Shown: in pieces, positions 48,675 to 57,096 of the stretch
Position numbering within the stretch: the stretch's first letter is position 1
How the letters are laid out: every line of letters starts with the position of its first letter
Source: Rhizobium sp. NZLR1
GTDB taxonomy: Bacteria; Pseudomonadota; Alphaproteobacteria; Rhizobiales; Rhizobiaceae
Length of the DNA stretch: 64,000 nt
Assembly (NCBI RefSeq): GCF_017357385.1
Contig: NZ_CP071632.1
Span: 1,307,501-1,371,500 of the forward strand
Direction of reading: 5' to 3'
Notes under the pieces: generated by a model
Told to the model about the DNA's origin: nothing
Seen by the model: the letters and a program-made list of their open reading frames with translations, nothing else
The model's database searches: none
Program-made: the position numbers and the translations under genes

Positions 48675-49589
48675 ATGATCCGCAGGTTCATCCGGTTGCT
48701 GCTCTGTCTGATCGGCGTCGCCGTGCTCGGCGGTGGCGCCTTCTATCTGGTGACCGCGCCCGATCCTCTGCCGGAAAGCCATTGGGCGGGTCTCGGCGCC
48801 CCGGATCCGGCCAACGGCCAGATGGTTTTCTGGGCCGGCGGCTGCGTCAGCTGTCATTCAGCCCCCGGTTCCGAAGGCGATGCCAGGCTGACGCTGTCAG
48901 GCGGGCTGGCGTTGAAGAGCCCGTTCGGCACATTCCACGTGCCGAATATCTCACCCGATGAAAAGGCCGGCATCGGCGGCTGGACGCTGGCCGAGTTCGG
49001 CAATGCGATGAAGCGGGGCGTCGGACCGGGCGGTCAGCATCTCTACCCTTCCTTTCCCTATGGCTCCTATGCCCGCATGAGCGACAAGGACGTCAACGAT
49101 CTCTTCGCCTTCCTGAAAAGCCTGCCGAAGAGCGCAAACGTCGCGGCCCCGCATGAGCTGCCGTTCCCCTTCAATATCCGGTTGGCGCTCGGCGGCTGGA
49201 AATTTCTCTATTTCAACGACCAGCAGCGCGTCGCCCTGGCAAAGAGCGACGACAAGATCAAGCGCGGCCAATATCTCGTCGAAGGTCCCGGCCATTGCGG
49301 CGAATGCCATACGCCGCGCGATGCGCTCGGCGGCTTCCAGGCAGATCAGTGGCTCGCCGGCGCCCCCAATCCGGAAGGCAAGGGCCGCATACCTGATATC
49401 ACCCCGGCCTCCAAGAGCATCGGCGGCTGGAGCGAGGCCGATATCGCCAGCTACCTTGAAACCGGCTTCACGCCCGATTTCGATACCGCCGGCGGCTCGA
49501 TGGTCGATGTGCAGCAGAACATTGCCCGTCTGCCGCCCGCCGACCGCGAGGCGATCGCCGCCTATCTGAAGGCCGTGCCGGGCCGTTAG
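48675..49589 (+). CDS. di-haem cytochrome c
   Basis: A 304-residue protein with an N-terminal membrane anchor (residues 6-26) and two c-type haem sites: Cys-Val-Ser-Cys-His (57-61) and Cys-Gly-Glu-Cys-His (about 209-213), each in a domain of roughly 130 residues. Methionine ligands are probably the Met in Ala-Arg-Met and a later Met. The family resembles cytochrome subunits of alcohol/gluconate-type dehydrogenases, suggesting transfer of electrons from a periplasmic dehydrogenase to the chain. GGGGAGGCGG precedes ATG 48675. No dehydrogenase subunit is adjacent; the PQQ glucose dehydrogenase, 3 kb away on the other strand, does not normally need one. Confidence 0.9.
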   Translation: MIRRFIRLLLCLIGVAVLGGGAFYLVTAPDPLPESHWAGLGAPDPANGQMVFWAGGCVSCHSAPGSEGDARLTLSGGLALKSPFGTFHVPNISPDEKAGIGGWTLAEFGNAMKRGVGPGGQHLYPSFPYGSYARMSDKDVNDLFAFLKSLPKSANVAAPHELPFPFNIRLALGGWKFLYFNDQQRVALAKSDDKIKRGQYLVEGPGHCGECHTPRDALGGFQADQWLAGAPNPEGKGRIPDITPASKSIGGWSEADIASYLETGFTPDFDTAGGSMVDVQQNIARLPPADREAIAAYLKAVPGR

Positions 49590-49602
49590 AGCATGTCGCT
49601 GT

Positions 49603-50097
49603 TTAAGCGATCGACTGCATATAGCGCATGCCGGTCACCGGACGCGGGGTGAAATCCATCTGTTCGTAGAAGCGGTGCGCCAGCACGTTTCCGGTCGCGG
49701 CGCTGACGGAGAGGTAGCCGCAGCCGGCATTGCGCGCGGTCTCGCGGGCCCGGTCGACGAGCAGCTGGCCGGTGCCATGACCGCGATGGCCGTCGCGCAC
49801 GAAGAGATGGTGCAGGTCCATGCCGCGCTTTCCCTCTTGCGCTCTGTAGAGCGGCACCAGAATGGCGTAGCCGATCAGCCCTCCGTCGGTTTCGGCAACG
49901 AGCGCCGTGATCCACGGCAGCGGGCCGAAGAGGTCGCGCTCCAACTGCTCCGGCGTCGTTCCCGCCGCATCGCCGTGATGGGCGGCAAGCAGGGCAATCA
50001 TCGCGTTGAGTTCGGGCAGGTCGCGCGGCTTGGCGGCGCGGATCGTCACCACCGATGGGCGCATCAATGAAATTTCGCTGTCTTCGATTTCGGTCAT
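49603..50097 (-). CDS. GNAT-family N-acetyltransferase
   Basis: A 164-residue acetyl-CoA-dependent acyltransferase. The acetyl-CoA binding motif is Gly-His-Arg-Gly-His-Gly-Thr-Gly (about residues 108-115), preceded by Leu-His-His-Leu-Phe-Val. The substrate, a small amine or protein, is not known. The start is probably ATG 50097 (Met-Thr-Glu-Ile); an ATG at 50064 is possible. It lies convergent to the di-haem cytochrome gene, with only 13 bp between the stops. Confidence 0.85.
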   Translation of the reverse strand: MTEIEDSEISLMRPSVVTIRAAKPRDLPELNAMIALLAAHHGDAAGTTPEQLERDLFGPLPWITALVAETDGGLIGYAILVPLYRAQEGKRGMDLHHLFVRDGHRGHGTGQLLVDRARETARNAGCGYLSVSAATGNVLAHRFYEQMDFTPRPVTGMRYMQSIA

Positions 50098-50147
50098 GGT
50101 CTTCGCGTCCTTTGATAGTCTGCCGTCAGGACGCTGCCGATACAACA

Positions 50148-50167
50148 AAGCCGCCTGACGGCGGCTT
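50148..50167. other. perfect hairpin upstream of the GNAT gene
   Basis: AAGCCGCC-TGAC-GGCGGCTT is an 8-bp stem with a 4-nt loop. It lies between the GNAT gene and dmeR, 51 bp upstream of the GNAT start. Its role (operator or leader structure) is unknown. Confidence 0.4.
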
Positions 50168-50347
50168 GTTGACAATATGATCTTGTCCAGCCGCCCTTTA
50201 CAGGTACAGCCAAAAATACGAGCGGCTCTGGTGCGCGTTTTTGATCATGGGTCATCAATCGTCGGAAACGCGGCGTTTGTCAATGGCGTCGGAGCCGGAC
50301 GCTGAAACACGCCATCGGCCTTGATATCGGTCAAGCCCATCGATAGT

Positions 50348-50359
50348 ATACCCCCCTAT
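50348..50359. promoter_or_regulatory. DmeR (RcnR/CsoR-type) operator
   Basis: ATACCCCCCTAT has a run of six Cs flanked by the ATA/TAT inverted ends, the known operator form of RcnR/CsoR-type nickel/cobalt regulators. It lies 19 bp upstream of the dmeR start. Confidence 0.8.
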
Positions 50360-50377
50360 GCTATATGAGGACTCACC

Positions 50378-50650
50378 GTGTCCCACACCACTCTGCAGAA
50401 AAAGAAGCTCGTCGCCCGTGTCAGCCGCCTGAAGGGGCAGATGGAGGCGGTCGAGCGGGCGCTCGAGGCCGAGCGCCCCTGCGGCGAGATCCTGCAGCTG
50501 CTTGCCTCCGTCCGCGGCGCTCTGACCGGGCTGACCGGCGAGGTTTTGGACGATCACCTGCGCGAACATGTGCTGAATGCTGCCGACGACGCTGCAAGGG
50601 CGGAGGCGGTCGAGGAAATATCGGAAGTCTTGCGAACCTATATCCGCTGA
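50378..50650 (+). CDS. dmeR: nickel/cobalt-responsive repressor DmeR (RcnR/CsoR family)
   Basis: A 90-residue all-helical metal-sensing repressor. His3, Cys35, His60 and His64 match the nickel/cobalt ligands of E. coli RcnR in both identity and position, so cobalt/nickel rather than copper sensing is expected. Metal binding releases the operator at 50348-50359. The start is GTG at 50378, with the operator and promoter just before it. The CDF exporter dmeF follows 23 bases downstream, giving the dmeRF operon described in R. leguminosarum. Confidence 0.92.
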   Translation: MSHTTLQKKKLVARVSRLKGQMEAVERALEAERPCGEILQLLASVRGALTGLTGEVLDDHLREHVLNAADDAARAEAVEEISEVLRTYIR

Positions 50651-50673
50651 TTGCCGAGACGAAGGAGCCTGTA

Positions 50674-51654
50674 ATGAGTGCCGGAATCGGGAAAGCTGCA
50701 ATGAATACCTTTGAACACGACCATGTCTTCCTCGGCGCGGATCATCAGCGCAACGAGCGGCGCATCTGGCTGGTGATCGCGCTGACGGCGGTGATGATGG
50801 TGGCGGAAATCGCCGCCGGCACCGTCTACGGCTCCATGGCCCTGGTCGCCGATGGCTGGCACATGTCGACCCATGCCAGCGCTCTGCTGATTTCGGCGCT
50901 CGCCTATCTCTTCGCCCGCCGGCAGGCGCGCAATCCGCGTTTCACCTTCGGTACCGGCAAGCTCGGCGACCTCGCCGGCTTCGCCAGCGCGATCGTCCTG
51001 GCCTTGATCGCCCTGCTGATGGCCTGGGAAAGCCTGCTGCGCCTTTCAAATCCGGTGCCGATCGGCTTTGCCCAGGCGATCGCCGTCGCGGTGATCGGCC
51101 TTGCCGTCAATCTCGTCAGCGCCTGGCTGCTTTCCGGCGGCGGCCATCCCGCGCATGGCCATCACCATCACGGCGACCATGCCCATCACAGTCATGGTGA
51201 TCACGGCCACGGCCACTACTACGCAAAGCCGGGCGACAACAATATCCGCGCCGCCTATCTGCATGTCATCGCCGATGCCCTAACCTCCGTGCTCGCCATC
51301 GCGGCGCTGACGCTCGGCAGCCTCTACGGCTGGCTCTGGCTCGATCCCATCATGGGCATCGTCGGCGGCCTGGTCATCGCCAATTGGTCCTGGAGCCTGA
51401 TGAAATCCTCGGGCGGCGTCCTTCTCGACGTCGTCCCGCACGGCGAGACTTTGCCGGCGGAGATTCGCGAGGCGATCGAGACGGAGGAAGACCGGATCAC
51501 CGATCTGCATGTCTGGCAGGTCGGCCCCGGCCACCATGCGGCGATCGTCGCGGTCGTCACCTCTGAGCCGCGCGAGCCGGCCTTTTACAAGGGCAGGCTT
51601 TCGGCGCTGACGGAATTGTCGCATGTGACGGTCGAGGTCACCCGCGCCGCGTGA
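50674..51654 (+). CDS. dmeF: cobalt/nickel exporter DmeF (cation diffusion facilitator)
   Basis: A 326-residue CDF antiporter that would expel cobalt and nickel to the periplasm in exchange for protons. Six transmembrane helices are visible (the first around 30-50). Metal-site residues are Asp60, His63 and His67 in TM2 and His197-x-x-x-Asp201 in TM5. The loop between TM4 and TM5 (158-181) has 13 histidines. The C-terminal cytoplasmic domain runs over about 255-326. AAGGAG precedes ATG 50674. The operon with dmeR and its operator predicts induction by cobalt or nickel. Confidence 0.95.
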   Translation: MSAGIGKAAMNTFEHDHVFLGADHQRNERRIWLVIALTAVMMVAEIAAGTVYGSMALVADGWHMSTHASALLISALAYLFARRQARNPRFTFGTGKLGDLAGFASAIVLALIALLMAWESLLRLSNPVPIGFAQAIAVAVIGLAVNLVSAWLLSGGGHPAHGHHHHGDHAHHSHGDHGHGHYYAKPGDNNIRAAYLHVIADALTSVLAIAALTLGSLYGWLWLDPIMGIVGGLVIANWSWSLMKSSGGVLLDVVPHGETLPAEIREAIETEEDRITDLHVWQVGPGHHAAIVAVVTSEPREPAFYKGRLSALTELSHVTVEVTRAA

Positions 51655-51781
51655 TCGGCGTGCGGCCGACAAAGTCGCTCGGCGAACAACAAGGTTGCTC
51701 GGCGGACGACATTGTCGCCGCGGGGACGAGATGCCGCCGCAATCGCCCCTTAGCTTTGTGTTCCTCACCGCCGGAGGAATC

Positions 51782-52672
51782 ATGGATCTCAGTCTTACCC
51801 GCCGTATGCTGATAGGCTCGGCATTGTGCCTGCCTGCACTAACGCTTCCCGTCAGAGCCCAAGAGAAGAGCGAGGAAGACAACGACAACATCGAGTGGCG
51901 CCTTGCCGCGTTGGAAAAACGCACCGGCGGCCGTCTCGGCGTCTCGGTGCTCGACACTGAGACGAGCATTTCCTTCAACTATCGCGGCAGCGAAGCCTTT
52001 CCGATGTGCAGCACCTTCAAGGCGCTGGCAGCCGGCTTCGTGCTCGCCCGTGCCGACAAGGGCGAGGAAAGCCTCGACCGCCGGGTGACCTATGGAAAGG
52101 ACAAGCTGGTCGACTATTCGCCGCTCAGCGAAAAACACGCCGGCACCGATGGCATGACGGTCGCCGAACTCTGCGAGGCGGCGGTGACCGTCAGCGACAA
52201 CACGGCCGGCAACCTGCTGCTCGAAAGTTTTGGCGGTCCGGCGGGTTTGACCGACTGGCTGCGCTCGATCGGCGACGGCACGACGCGTCTCGACCGCACC
52301 GAACCGACACTGAACGAGGGCCGGAAGGACGATCCGCGCGACACGACGACACCGGATGCGATGCTCGACACGCTCGGCAACCTGACGCTCGGCTCGATCC
52401 TCACCGAAGCCTCCTCAGACAGGTTGATCGCCTGGCTGGTGGCCAGCACCACCGGCGGCGAGCGGCTCAGGGCTGGCTTGCCTAAGGAGTGGAAAGTCGG
52501 CGACAAGACCGGTACCGGCCCGAACGGCTCCCTCGGCGATATCGCCGTCATCTGGCCGCCCGACCGTGGCCCGATCGTCGCGGCCGTTTATATCGCCGAG
52601 GCGACCGCGCCGGTGAAGGATCTCAACCCGGTCTTTTCCGAGGTTGGCCGGATGATCGCCGAGATGGTTTGA
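51782..52672 (+). CDS. bla: class A beta-lactamase
   Basis: A 296-residue serine beta-lactamase. The motifs are complete: Ser77-Thr-Phe-Lys80 (SxxK), Ser138-Asp-Asn140, Glu174-Pro-Thr-Leu-Asn and Lys242-Thr-Gly244. The signal peptide (Leu-Thr-Arg-Arg-Met-Leu-Ile-Gly, residues 5-12, cleavage near 26) carries a twin-arginine and is probably Tat-directed. Cys76 precedes the nucleophile; there is no matching Cys after Lys-Thr-Gly-Thr, so the disulfide of KPC/SME carbapenemases is absent. GGAGGAATC precedes ATG 51782. No ampR-like regulator is adjacent. It appears to be a chromosomal gene native to the rhizobium. Confidence 0.95.
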   Translation: MDLSLTRRMLIGSALCLPALTLPVRAQEKSEEDNDNIEWRLAALEKRTGGRLGVSVLDTETSISFNYRGSEAFPMCSTFKALAAGFVLARADKGEESLDRRVTYGKDKLVDYSPLSEKHAGTDGMTVAELCEAAVTVSDNTAGNLLLESFGGPAGLTDWLRSIGDGTTRLDRTEPTLNEGRKDDPRDTTTPDAMLDTLGNLTLGSILTEASSDRLIAWLVASTTGGERLRAGLPKEWKVGDKTGTGPNGSLGDIAVIWPPDRGPIVAAVYIAEATAPVKDLNPVFSEVGRMIAEMV

Positions 52673-52730
52673 GCGGGAAAATGCGAAGGGCATAATCGGC
52701 AGCTGTCTGGTTCGCGGGTCTTTCTTCTGC

Positions 52731-52751
52731 AAGGAGAGGGCACCCTCTCCA
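52731..52751. terminator. short hairpin between bla and gcd
   Basis: GGAGAGG-GCAC-CCTCTCC forms a 7-bp stem exactly between the convergent bla and gcd genes. There is no long T-run; a bidirectional terminator is plausible. Confidence 0.45.
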
Positions 52752-55091
52752 TCACGGCAGCGTATAGGCGATCACATAGTCGCCGGGCTTGGTGCCGACC
52801 GACCCGTGACCGCCGGCGACCATGACGACATATTGTTTGTTGTCATCGGCCGTATAGGTCATCGGCGTCGCCTGGCCGCCGGCGGGAAGCCGGGCCTGCC
52901 ACAGCTCCCGGCCGTTGGTCACGTCGTAGGCGCGCAGGTAATTGTCGACCGCAGCCCCGAGGAAGGCGACGCCGCCCTTGGTCAGCATCGGCCCGCCGAT
53001 GCCCGGCACGCCCACCTTGAAGGGCAGGGGCAACGGCGTCATGTCATGTACCGTGCCATTCTTGTGCATGTAGGCGATCTTGCCGGTGCGCAGATCGACG
53101 CCGGCGACATAGCCCCATGGCGGCGCCTGGCAGGGGATTTTGAGCAGCCCGAGGAACGGACCCATGAAGACGCCGTAGGGCGCGCCGTCATTGCGGTTGA
53201 GCCCCTGTTCGCTGCCCTTCTCGTCCTGGCCGCGCGGCGGAATGTCGGCGGCCGGCACCAGGCGCGAGGTGAAGGCGAGATAGGTCGGCATGCCGAACAT
53301 GATCTGCCGCTCCGGATCGACCGCGACCGAGCCCCAGTTGAAGGTGCCGAAATTGCCGGGATAGACGATCGTGCCCTTCAGCGACGGCGGAGTATAGCGG
53401 CCCTCGTAGCGGTAACGATGGAAGTCGATGCGGCAGGCGAGCTGGTCGAACAGCGACACGCCCCACATATCCTTCTCCTTGAGCGGGTCGGGCGAGAAGG
53501 TGAGATCGGAGATCGGCTGCGTCGGCGAGGTGTGGTCGTCGGAGACCGCACCATCAGGCGCTGGAATCTCCTTGACCGGGATGATCGGCTCGCCGCTGCG
53601 CCGGTCGAGCACATAGAGATCGCCCTGCTTGGTCGGGCCGACCAGGGCCGGAACCACGGTGCCGTCCGGTTTCGTCAGGTCGATCAGCGCCGGCTGGGCC
53701 GGCACGTCCATGTCCCAGAGATCGTGATGCACTGTCTGGCGCACCCAGCGCAATTGGCCGGTGGCGATGTCGAGGGCGACGATCGAGGAGGAGAATTTCT
53801 CGACATTGTCGCTGCGGTTGATGCCGATCTGGTCGGGCACCTGGTTGCCGAGCGGGATGTAGACCAAGCCGAGGCCCTCGTCGACGCTGAAGACCGACCA
53901 GCTGTTCGGCGAATTGGTCGTATAGGTCTGGCTATCGGTGATCGGCATCGTCACGTCGGGATTGCCGGAATCCCAGTTCCAGAGCAGCGCGCCGGTATTG
54001 ATGTCGAAGGCGCGGATGACGCCGGATTGTTCCTCAGTCGAATAGTTGTCGTTCACCGCGCCGCCGACGATGATCTTGCCTGCCACGGCTACCGGCGGCG
54101 AGGTGGAATAATAATAGCCGGCCGGGTTGTAGCGCATGCCGGTTTCCAGATGCAGCACGCCCTGATCCGCAAAGCTGGTGCACACCTTGCCGTCCGCCGC
54201 GTCGAGCGCGATCAGCCGGGCATCGGAGGTCGGCAGGTAGACGCGCTCGGCGCAGGGCTGGCCGGCGGCCACATTGGGATCGGCATAATAGGTGACACCG
54301 CGGCAGGTCTGATGCTGCCGGTTGGGGTTCATCCCGGAATTGGCGTCGTATTTCCATTTCTCCTTGCCGGTTTTGGCGTCGAGCGCGATCGCCCAGTTGT
54401 GCGGCGTGCAGAGATAGAGCGTGTCCTTCACCTTGAGCGGGGTCACCTGATAGGTCGTCTCGCCGACATCGTCCGGGCGTTTGACGTCGCCGGTCTGGTA
54501 TCGCCACGTCTCCTTGAGGGTGGAGACGTTCTCGGCGGTGATCTGGTCGAGCGGCGAATAACGCTGGCCGAAGGGCGTGCGCCCATATTGATGCCATTCG
54601 CCGTCGGGGACGCTGCCGCCGAAGGCGGGGTTGGCGGCGACCTGATCCTTCGGCAGTTCGCCGGCAAGATCGTGCGGGTCTGTCGTCATCGAATAGAGCG
54701 CGACGAGGATGGCGAGAATGACAGGCACGGCGAGCGGCCAGGGATTGGCGCCGTAGGTGATGCCCGTCGGGCTGCGAAAGCCGAGCGGCCGGCGGATCCA
54801 CGGCGTCAGCAGCCAGAGCCCGAGCAGGATGATCATGCCGCCGCGCGGGCCGAGCTGCCACCAGTCGAAGCCGACCTCCCAGATCGCCCAGGCGAGTGCT
54901 GCGACGACGAGCACCGCATAGACCCAGAGCGCCACCGCCTTGCGCATCAACAGCAGCCCGGCGGTGATGAGGAACATCAACCCGGCGAACAGATAAAATA
55001 TGCTGCCGCCGAGCGTGACGAGCCAGAGCCCGCCGCCGCTAAGCGTAAGCCCGATGATGATGAAGAACACGGAGGTGATGACGATCGCCAT
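52752..55091 (-). CDS. gcd: membrane-bound PQQ-dependent glucose dehydrogenase
   Basis: A 779-residue enzyme that oxidises glucose to gluconolactone in the periplasm and passes electrons to ubiquinone. The N-terminal 140 residues hold five hydrophobic segments. The remainder is an eight-bladed quinoprotein propeller with Trp-docking features (Gly-Thr-Val-His-Asp-Met, Ala-Leu-Asp-Ala-Lys-Thr-Gly-Lys, Arg-Gly-Val-Thr-Tyr-Tyr). The length matches E. coli Gcd (796). Activity requires PQQ; no pqq genes are in the window, so PQQ must come from elsewhere on the genome or from other bacteria. Gluconate production is tied to phosphate solubilisation. Confidence 0.95.
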   Translation of the reverse strand: MAIVITSVFFIIIGLTLSGGGLWLVTLGGSIFYLFAGLMFLITAGLLLMRKAVALWVYAVLVVAALAWAIWEVGFDWWQLGPRGGMIILLGLWLLTPWIRRPLGFRSPTGITYGANPWPLAVPVILAILVALYSMTTDPHDLAGELPKDQVAANPAFGGSVPDGEWHQYGRTPFGQRYSPLDQITAENVSTLKETWRYQTGDVKRPDDVGETTYQVTPLKVKDTLYLCTPHNWAIALDAKTGKEKWKYDANSGMNPNRQHQTCRGVTYYADPNVAAGQPCAERVYLPTSDARLIALDAADGKVCTSFADQGVLHLETGMRYNPAGYYYSTSPPVAVAGKIIVGGAVNDNYSTEEQSGVIRAFDINTGALLWNWDSGNPDVTMPITDSQTYTTNSPNSWSVFSVDEGLGLVYIPLGNQVPDQIGINRSDNVEKFSSSIVALDIATGQLRWVRQTVHHDLWDMDVPAQPALIDLTKPDGTVVPALVGPTKQGDLYVLDRRSGEPIIPVKEIPAPDGAVSDDHTSPTQPISDLTFSPDPLKEKDMWGVSLFDQLACRIDFHRYRYEGRYTPPSLKGTIVYPGNFGTFNWGSVAVDPERQIMFGMPTYLAFTSRLVPAADIPPRGQDEKGSEQGLNRNDGAPYGVFMGPFLGLLKIPCQAPPWGYVAGVDLRTGKIAYMHKNGTVHDMTPLPLPFKVGVPGIGGPMLTKGGVAFLGAAVDNYLRAYDVTNGRELWQARLPAGGQATPMTYTADDNKQYVVMVAGGHGSVGTKPGDYVIAYTLP

Positions 55092-55334
55092 AAGGGCTGT
55101 CTCCCGCTGAGGTTAGCCGGGGTGAAGGATCGGCGGAAAAGTCCCGCCGATCAGGCAGATAGCGCGAAGGAAATGCCTTTCAACGGCCATATTTGCCGCA
55201 GGCTGCGGCGGCCATTGGACATGCACGGACCAGGCTCGATACAGCCTGGCATAGCGCTTTTAGGCTCAGCAACCGTTGTGCCAGCCGGATGAAGCCGATC
55301 GCTGTGAGGCGGCCACTGGAAGGCAAAACCGCAG

Positions 55335-56837
55335 TTACGTCCCGCAGAAGGTCGCGAGCACCCGTTCGTCCGGCTTCGGCGGTTCCATATAAGCGGCAAA
55401 GCCCGGCTGGTCTTCATAGGGTTTCGAAAGCACGGTCAGCAGCGCCTCGAACAGCGAGAAATCGCCGTTCTCGACCGCGGCCTCGATCGCCTGTTCGACC
55501 CGGTGATTGCGCGGAATGAAGACCGGATTGACGCTGCGCATGGCCAGAGTGCGCTGAGGCGCCGTCTGCGGATCGCGCGACAGTCTCTCGCGCCACTGCG
55601 TGAGCCAGGTGCCGCAGGCCTCCGGTTCGCGAAAACTCGCGGCAAAGGCAGGTTCCACAGCGCCGTCGCCGGCAAGATCCGACAGCCGCCGGAAAGCCAG
55701 GGTGAAATCGGCGCCCTGCGCCTGCATCAATGACAGCAGCGCCTGCACCAGGTCGAGATCTCCGTCCTCTTCGCCGGCAAGACCGATTTTCTCTCGCATG
55801 CCGGCCAGCCACGCAGCCTGGAACCGTTCGCCATAGGCTCGGATCACCGCATTCGCTTTGTCGACCGCGCCGTCGGGCTCTTCGTCGATCAGCGGCAGCA
55901 GCGTTTCGCCGAGCCTTGCGAGGTTCCATTGGCCGATGCCGGGCTGGTTGGCATAGGCATAGCGGCCATGCTGGTCGATCGATGAGAAGACGGTGGCCGG
56001 ATCATAGGTATCCATAAAGGCGCAGGGGCCGAAATCGATCGTCTCGCCGGAAACGGTCATATTGTCGGTGTTCATCACCCCATGGATGAAACCGACATGC
56101 AGCCAACGGGCAATCAGCGCCGCCTGCCGCTCCGAGACCGCCGAAAACAGTGAAAGATATGGATTGTCAGCCGTTTTCAGGGTGGGGTAATGCCGGTCGA
56201 TCACATAGTCGGCCAGCGCTCGCACGCCGTCGGCATCGCCCCTGGCCGCGAAGTACTGGAAGGTGCCGACGCGGATATGGCTTGCCGCGACCCGGGTGAA
56301 GACCGCGCCCGCCAGCACCTCTTCCCGGTAGACCGGCTCGCCTGTGGTCACCGCCGCCAACGCCCGCGTGGCCGGAATGCCGAGCGCAAACATCGCTTCG
56401 CTGATGATATATTCGCGCAGCACCGGCCCGATTGCCGCCCGCCCATCGCCGCGGCGCGAAAAAGGCGTGGGTCCGGCGCCCTTCAGCTGGATATCGAAGC
56501 GCCTGCCGCTGCGGTCGATCACCTCGCCGAGCAGGATCGCCCGCCCGTCGCCGAGCTGCGGCGAGAAGCCGCCGAACTGATGGCCCGCATAGGCCATCGC
56601 CAGCGGTTCGGCACCTTCGGGAACCAGATTTCCGGAAAAGATCGCCGCGCCGTCGCGCCGCAACGCCTCGACGTCGAGCCCGAGCTCGGCAGCCAGCGGC
56701 TCGTTGAGCTTGATCAGCGAGGGCTCCGCCACCGAAGTCGGCGTCTGCGCCGCAAAGAAGCGCTCGGGCAAGCCGGCATAGCTGTTGTCGAACGGAAAGG
56801 CCGCGGCGGCCCGGTTTTTCTGCAGGGTGGAGGTCAT
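55335..56837 (-). CDS. selO: protein adenylyltransferase SelO (YdiU family)
   Basis: A 500-residue pseudokinase-fold enzyme that transfers AMP to Ser, Thr or Tyr of target proteins. Typical features are Ala-Gly-His-Gln-Phe-Gly-Gly-Phe (about residues 82-89), Gln-Leu-Gly-Asp-Gly-Arg-Ala and the Gln-Leu-Lys-Gly-Ala-Gly ATP region near 116-121, an Asn-Asp-Asn-Met (Thr-Asp-Asn-Met) segment and Asp-Phe-Gly-Pro-Cys. The C-terminus ends Phe-Cys-Gly-Thr, with a cysteine where eukaryotic SelO has selenocysteine. A redox-regulation role is known for the family. ATG 56837 is the start. It is a single gene. Confidence 0.95.
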   Translation of the reverse strand: MTSTLQKNRAAAAFPFDNSYAGLPERFFAAQTPTSVAEPSLIKLNEPLAAELGLDVEALRRDGAAIFSGNLVPEGAEPLAMAYAGHQFGGFSPQLGDGRAILLGEVIDRSGRRFDIQLKGAGPTPFSRRGDGRAAIGPVLREYIISEAMFALGIPATRALAAVTTGEPVYREEVLAGAVFTRVAASHIRVGTFQYFAARGDADGVRALADYVIDRHYPTLKTADNPYLSLFSAVSERQAALIARWLHVGFIHGVMNTDNMTVSGETIDFGPCAFMDTYDPATVFSSIDQHGRYAYANQPGIGQWNLARLGETLLPLIDEEPDGAVDKANAVIRAYGERFQAAWLAGMREKIGLAGEEDGDLDLVQALLSLMQAQGADFTLAFRRLSDLAGDGAVEPAFAASFREPEACGTWLTQWRERLSRDPQTAPQRTLAMRSVNPVFIPRNHRVEQAIEAAVENGDFSLFEALLTVLSKPYEDQPGFAAYMEPPKPDERVLATFCGT

Positions 56838-57096
56838 GCTTCATAGGTAGGGCCGGGGTGCGCTTGGCGCAAGCCGGTTTGGTTGAAGACCCCAAAGCCC
56901 TTCACGAAGAACAGGCCGATGCAAGGAATCGTGATCTGCCTTTACCTCTCGTCAAAGCTGGTTTGCCATAAACGACATAGCGCCGCCATGATCGCGAGCG
57001 TATAGCAAATCGTCTCCCCTTGGCTTTGCGCCATGTCATCCCCGCGGCCCTGCTGCCTGCTGTGCTCCGCCGCGCCACCGCGAGTGATTCCGGACG

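Noticed and set aside
52806..55292. An 828-codon open frame on the plus strand over gcd
   Set aside because: It is opposite to a well-supported glucose dehydrogenase and has the His/Arg-rich composition of a reverse-strand shadow.
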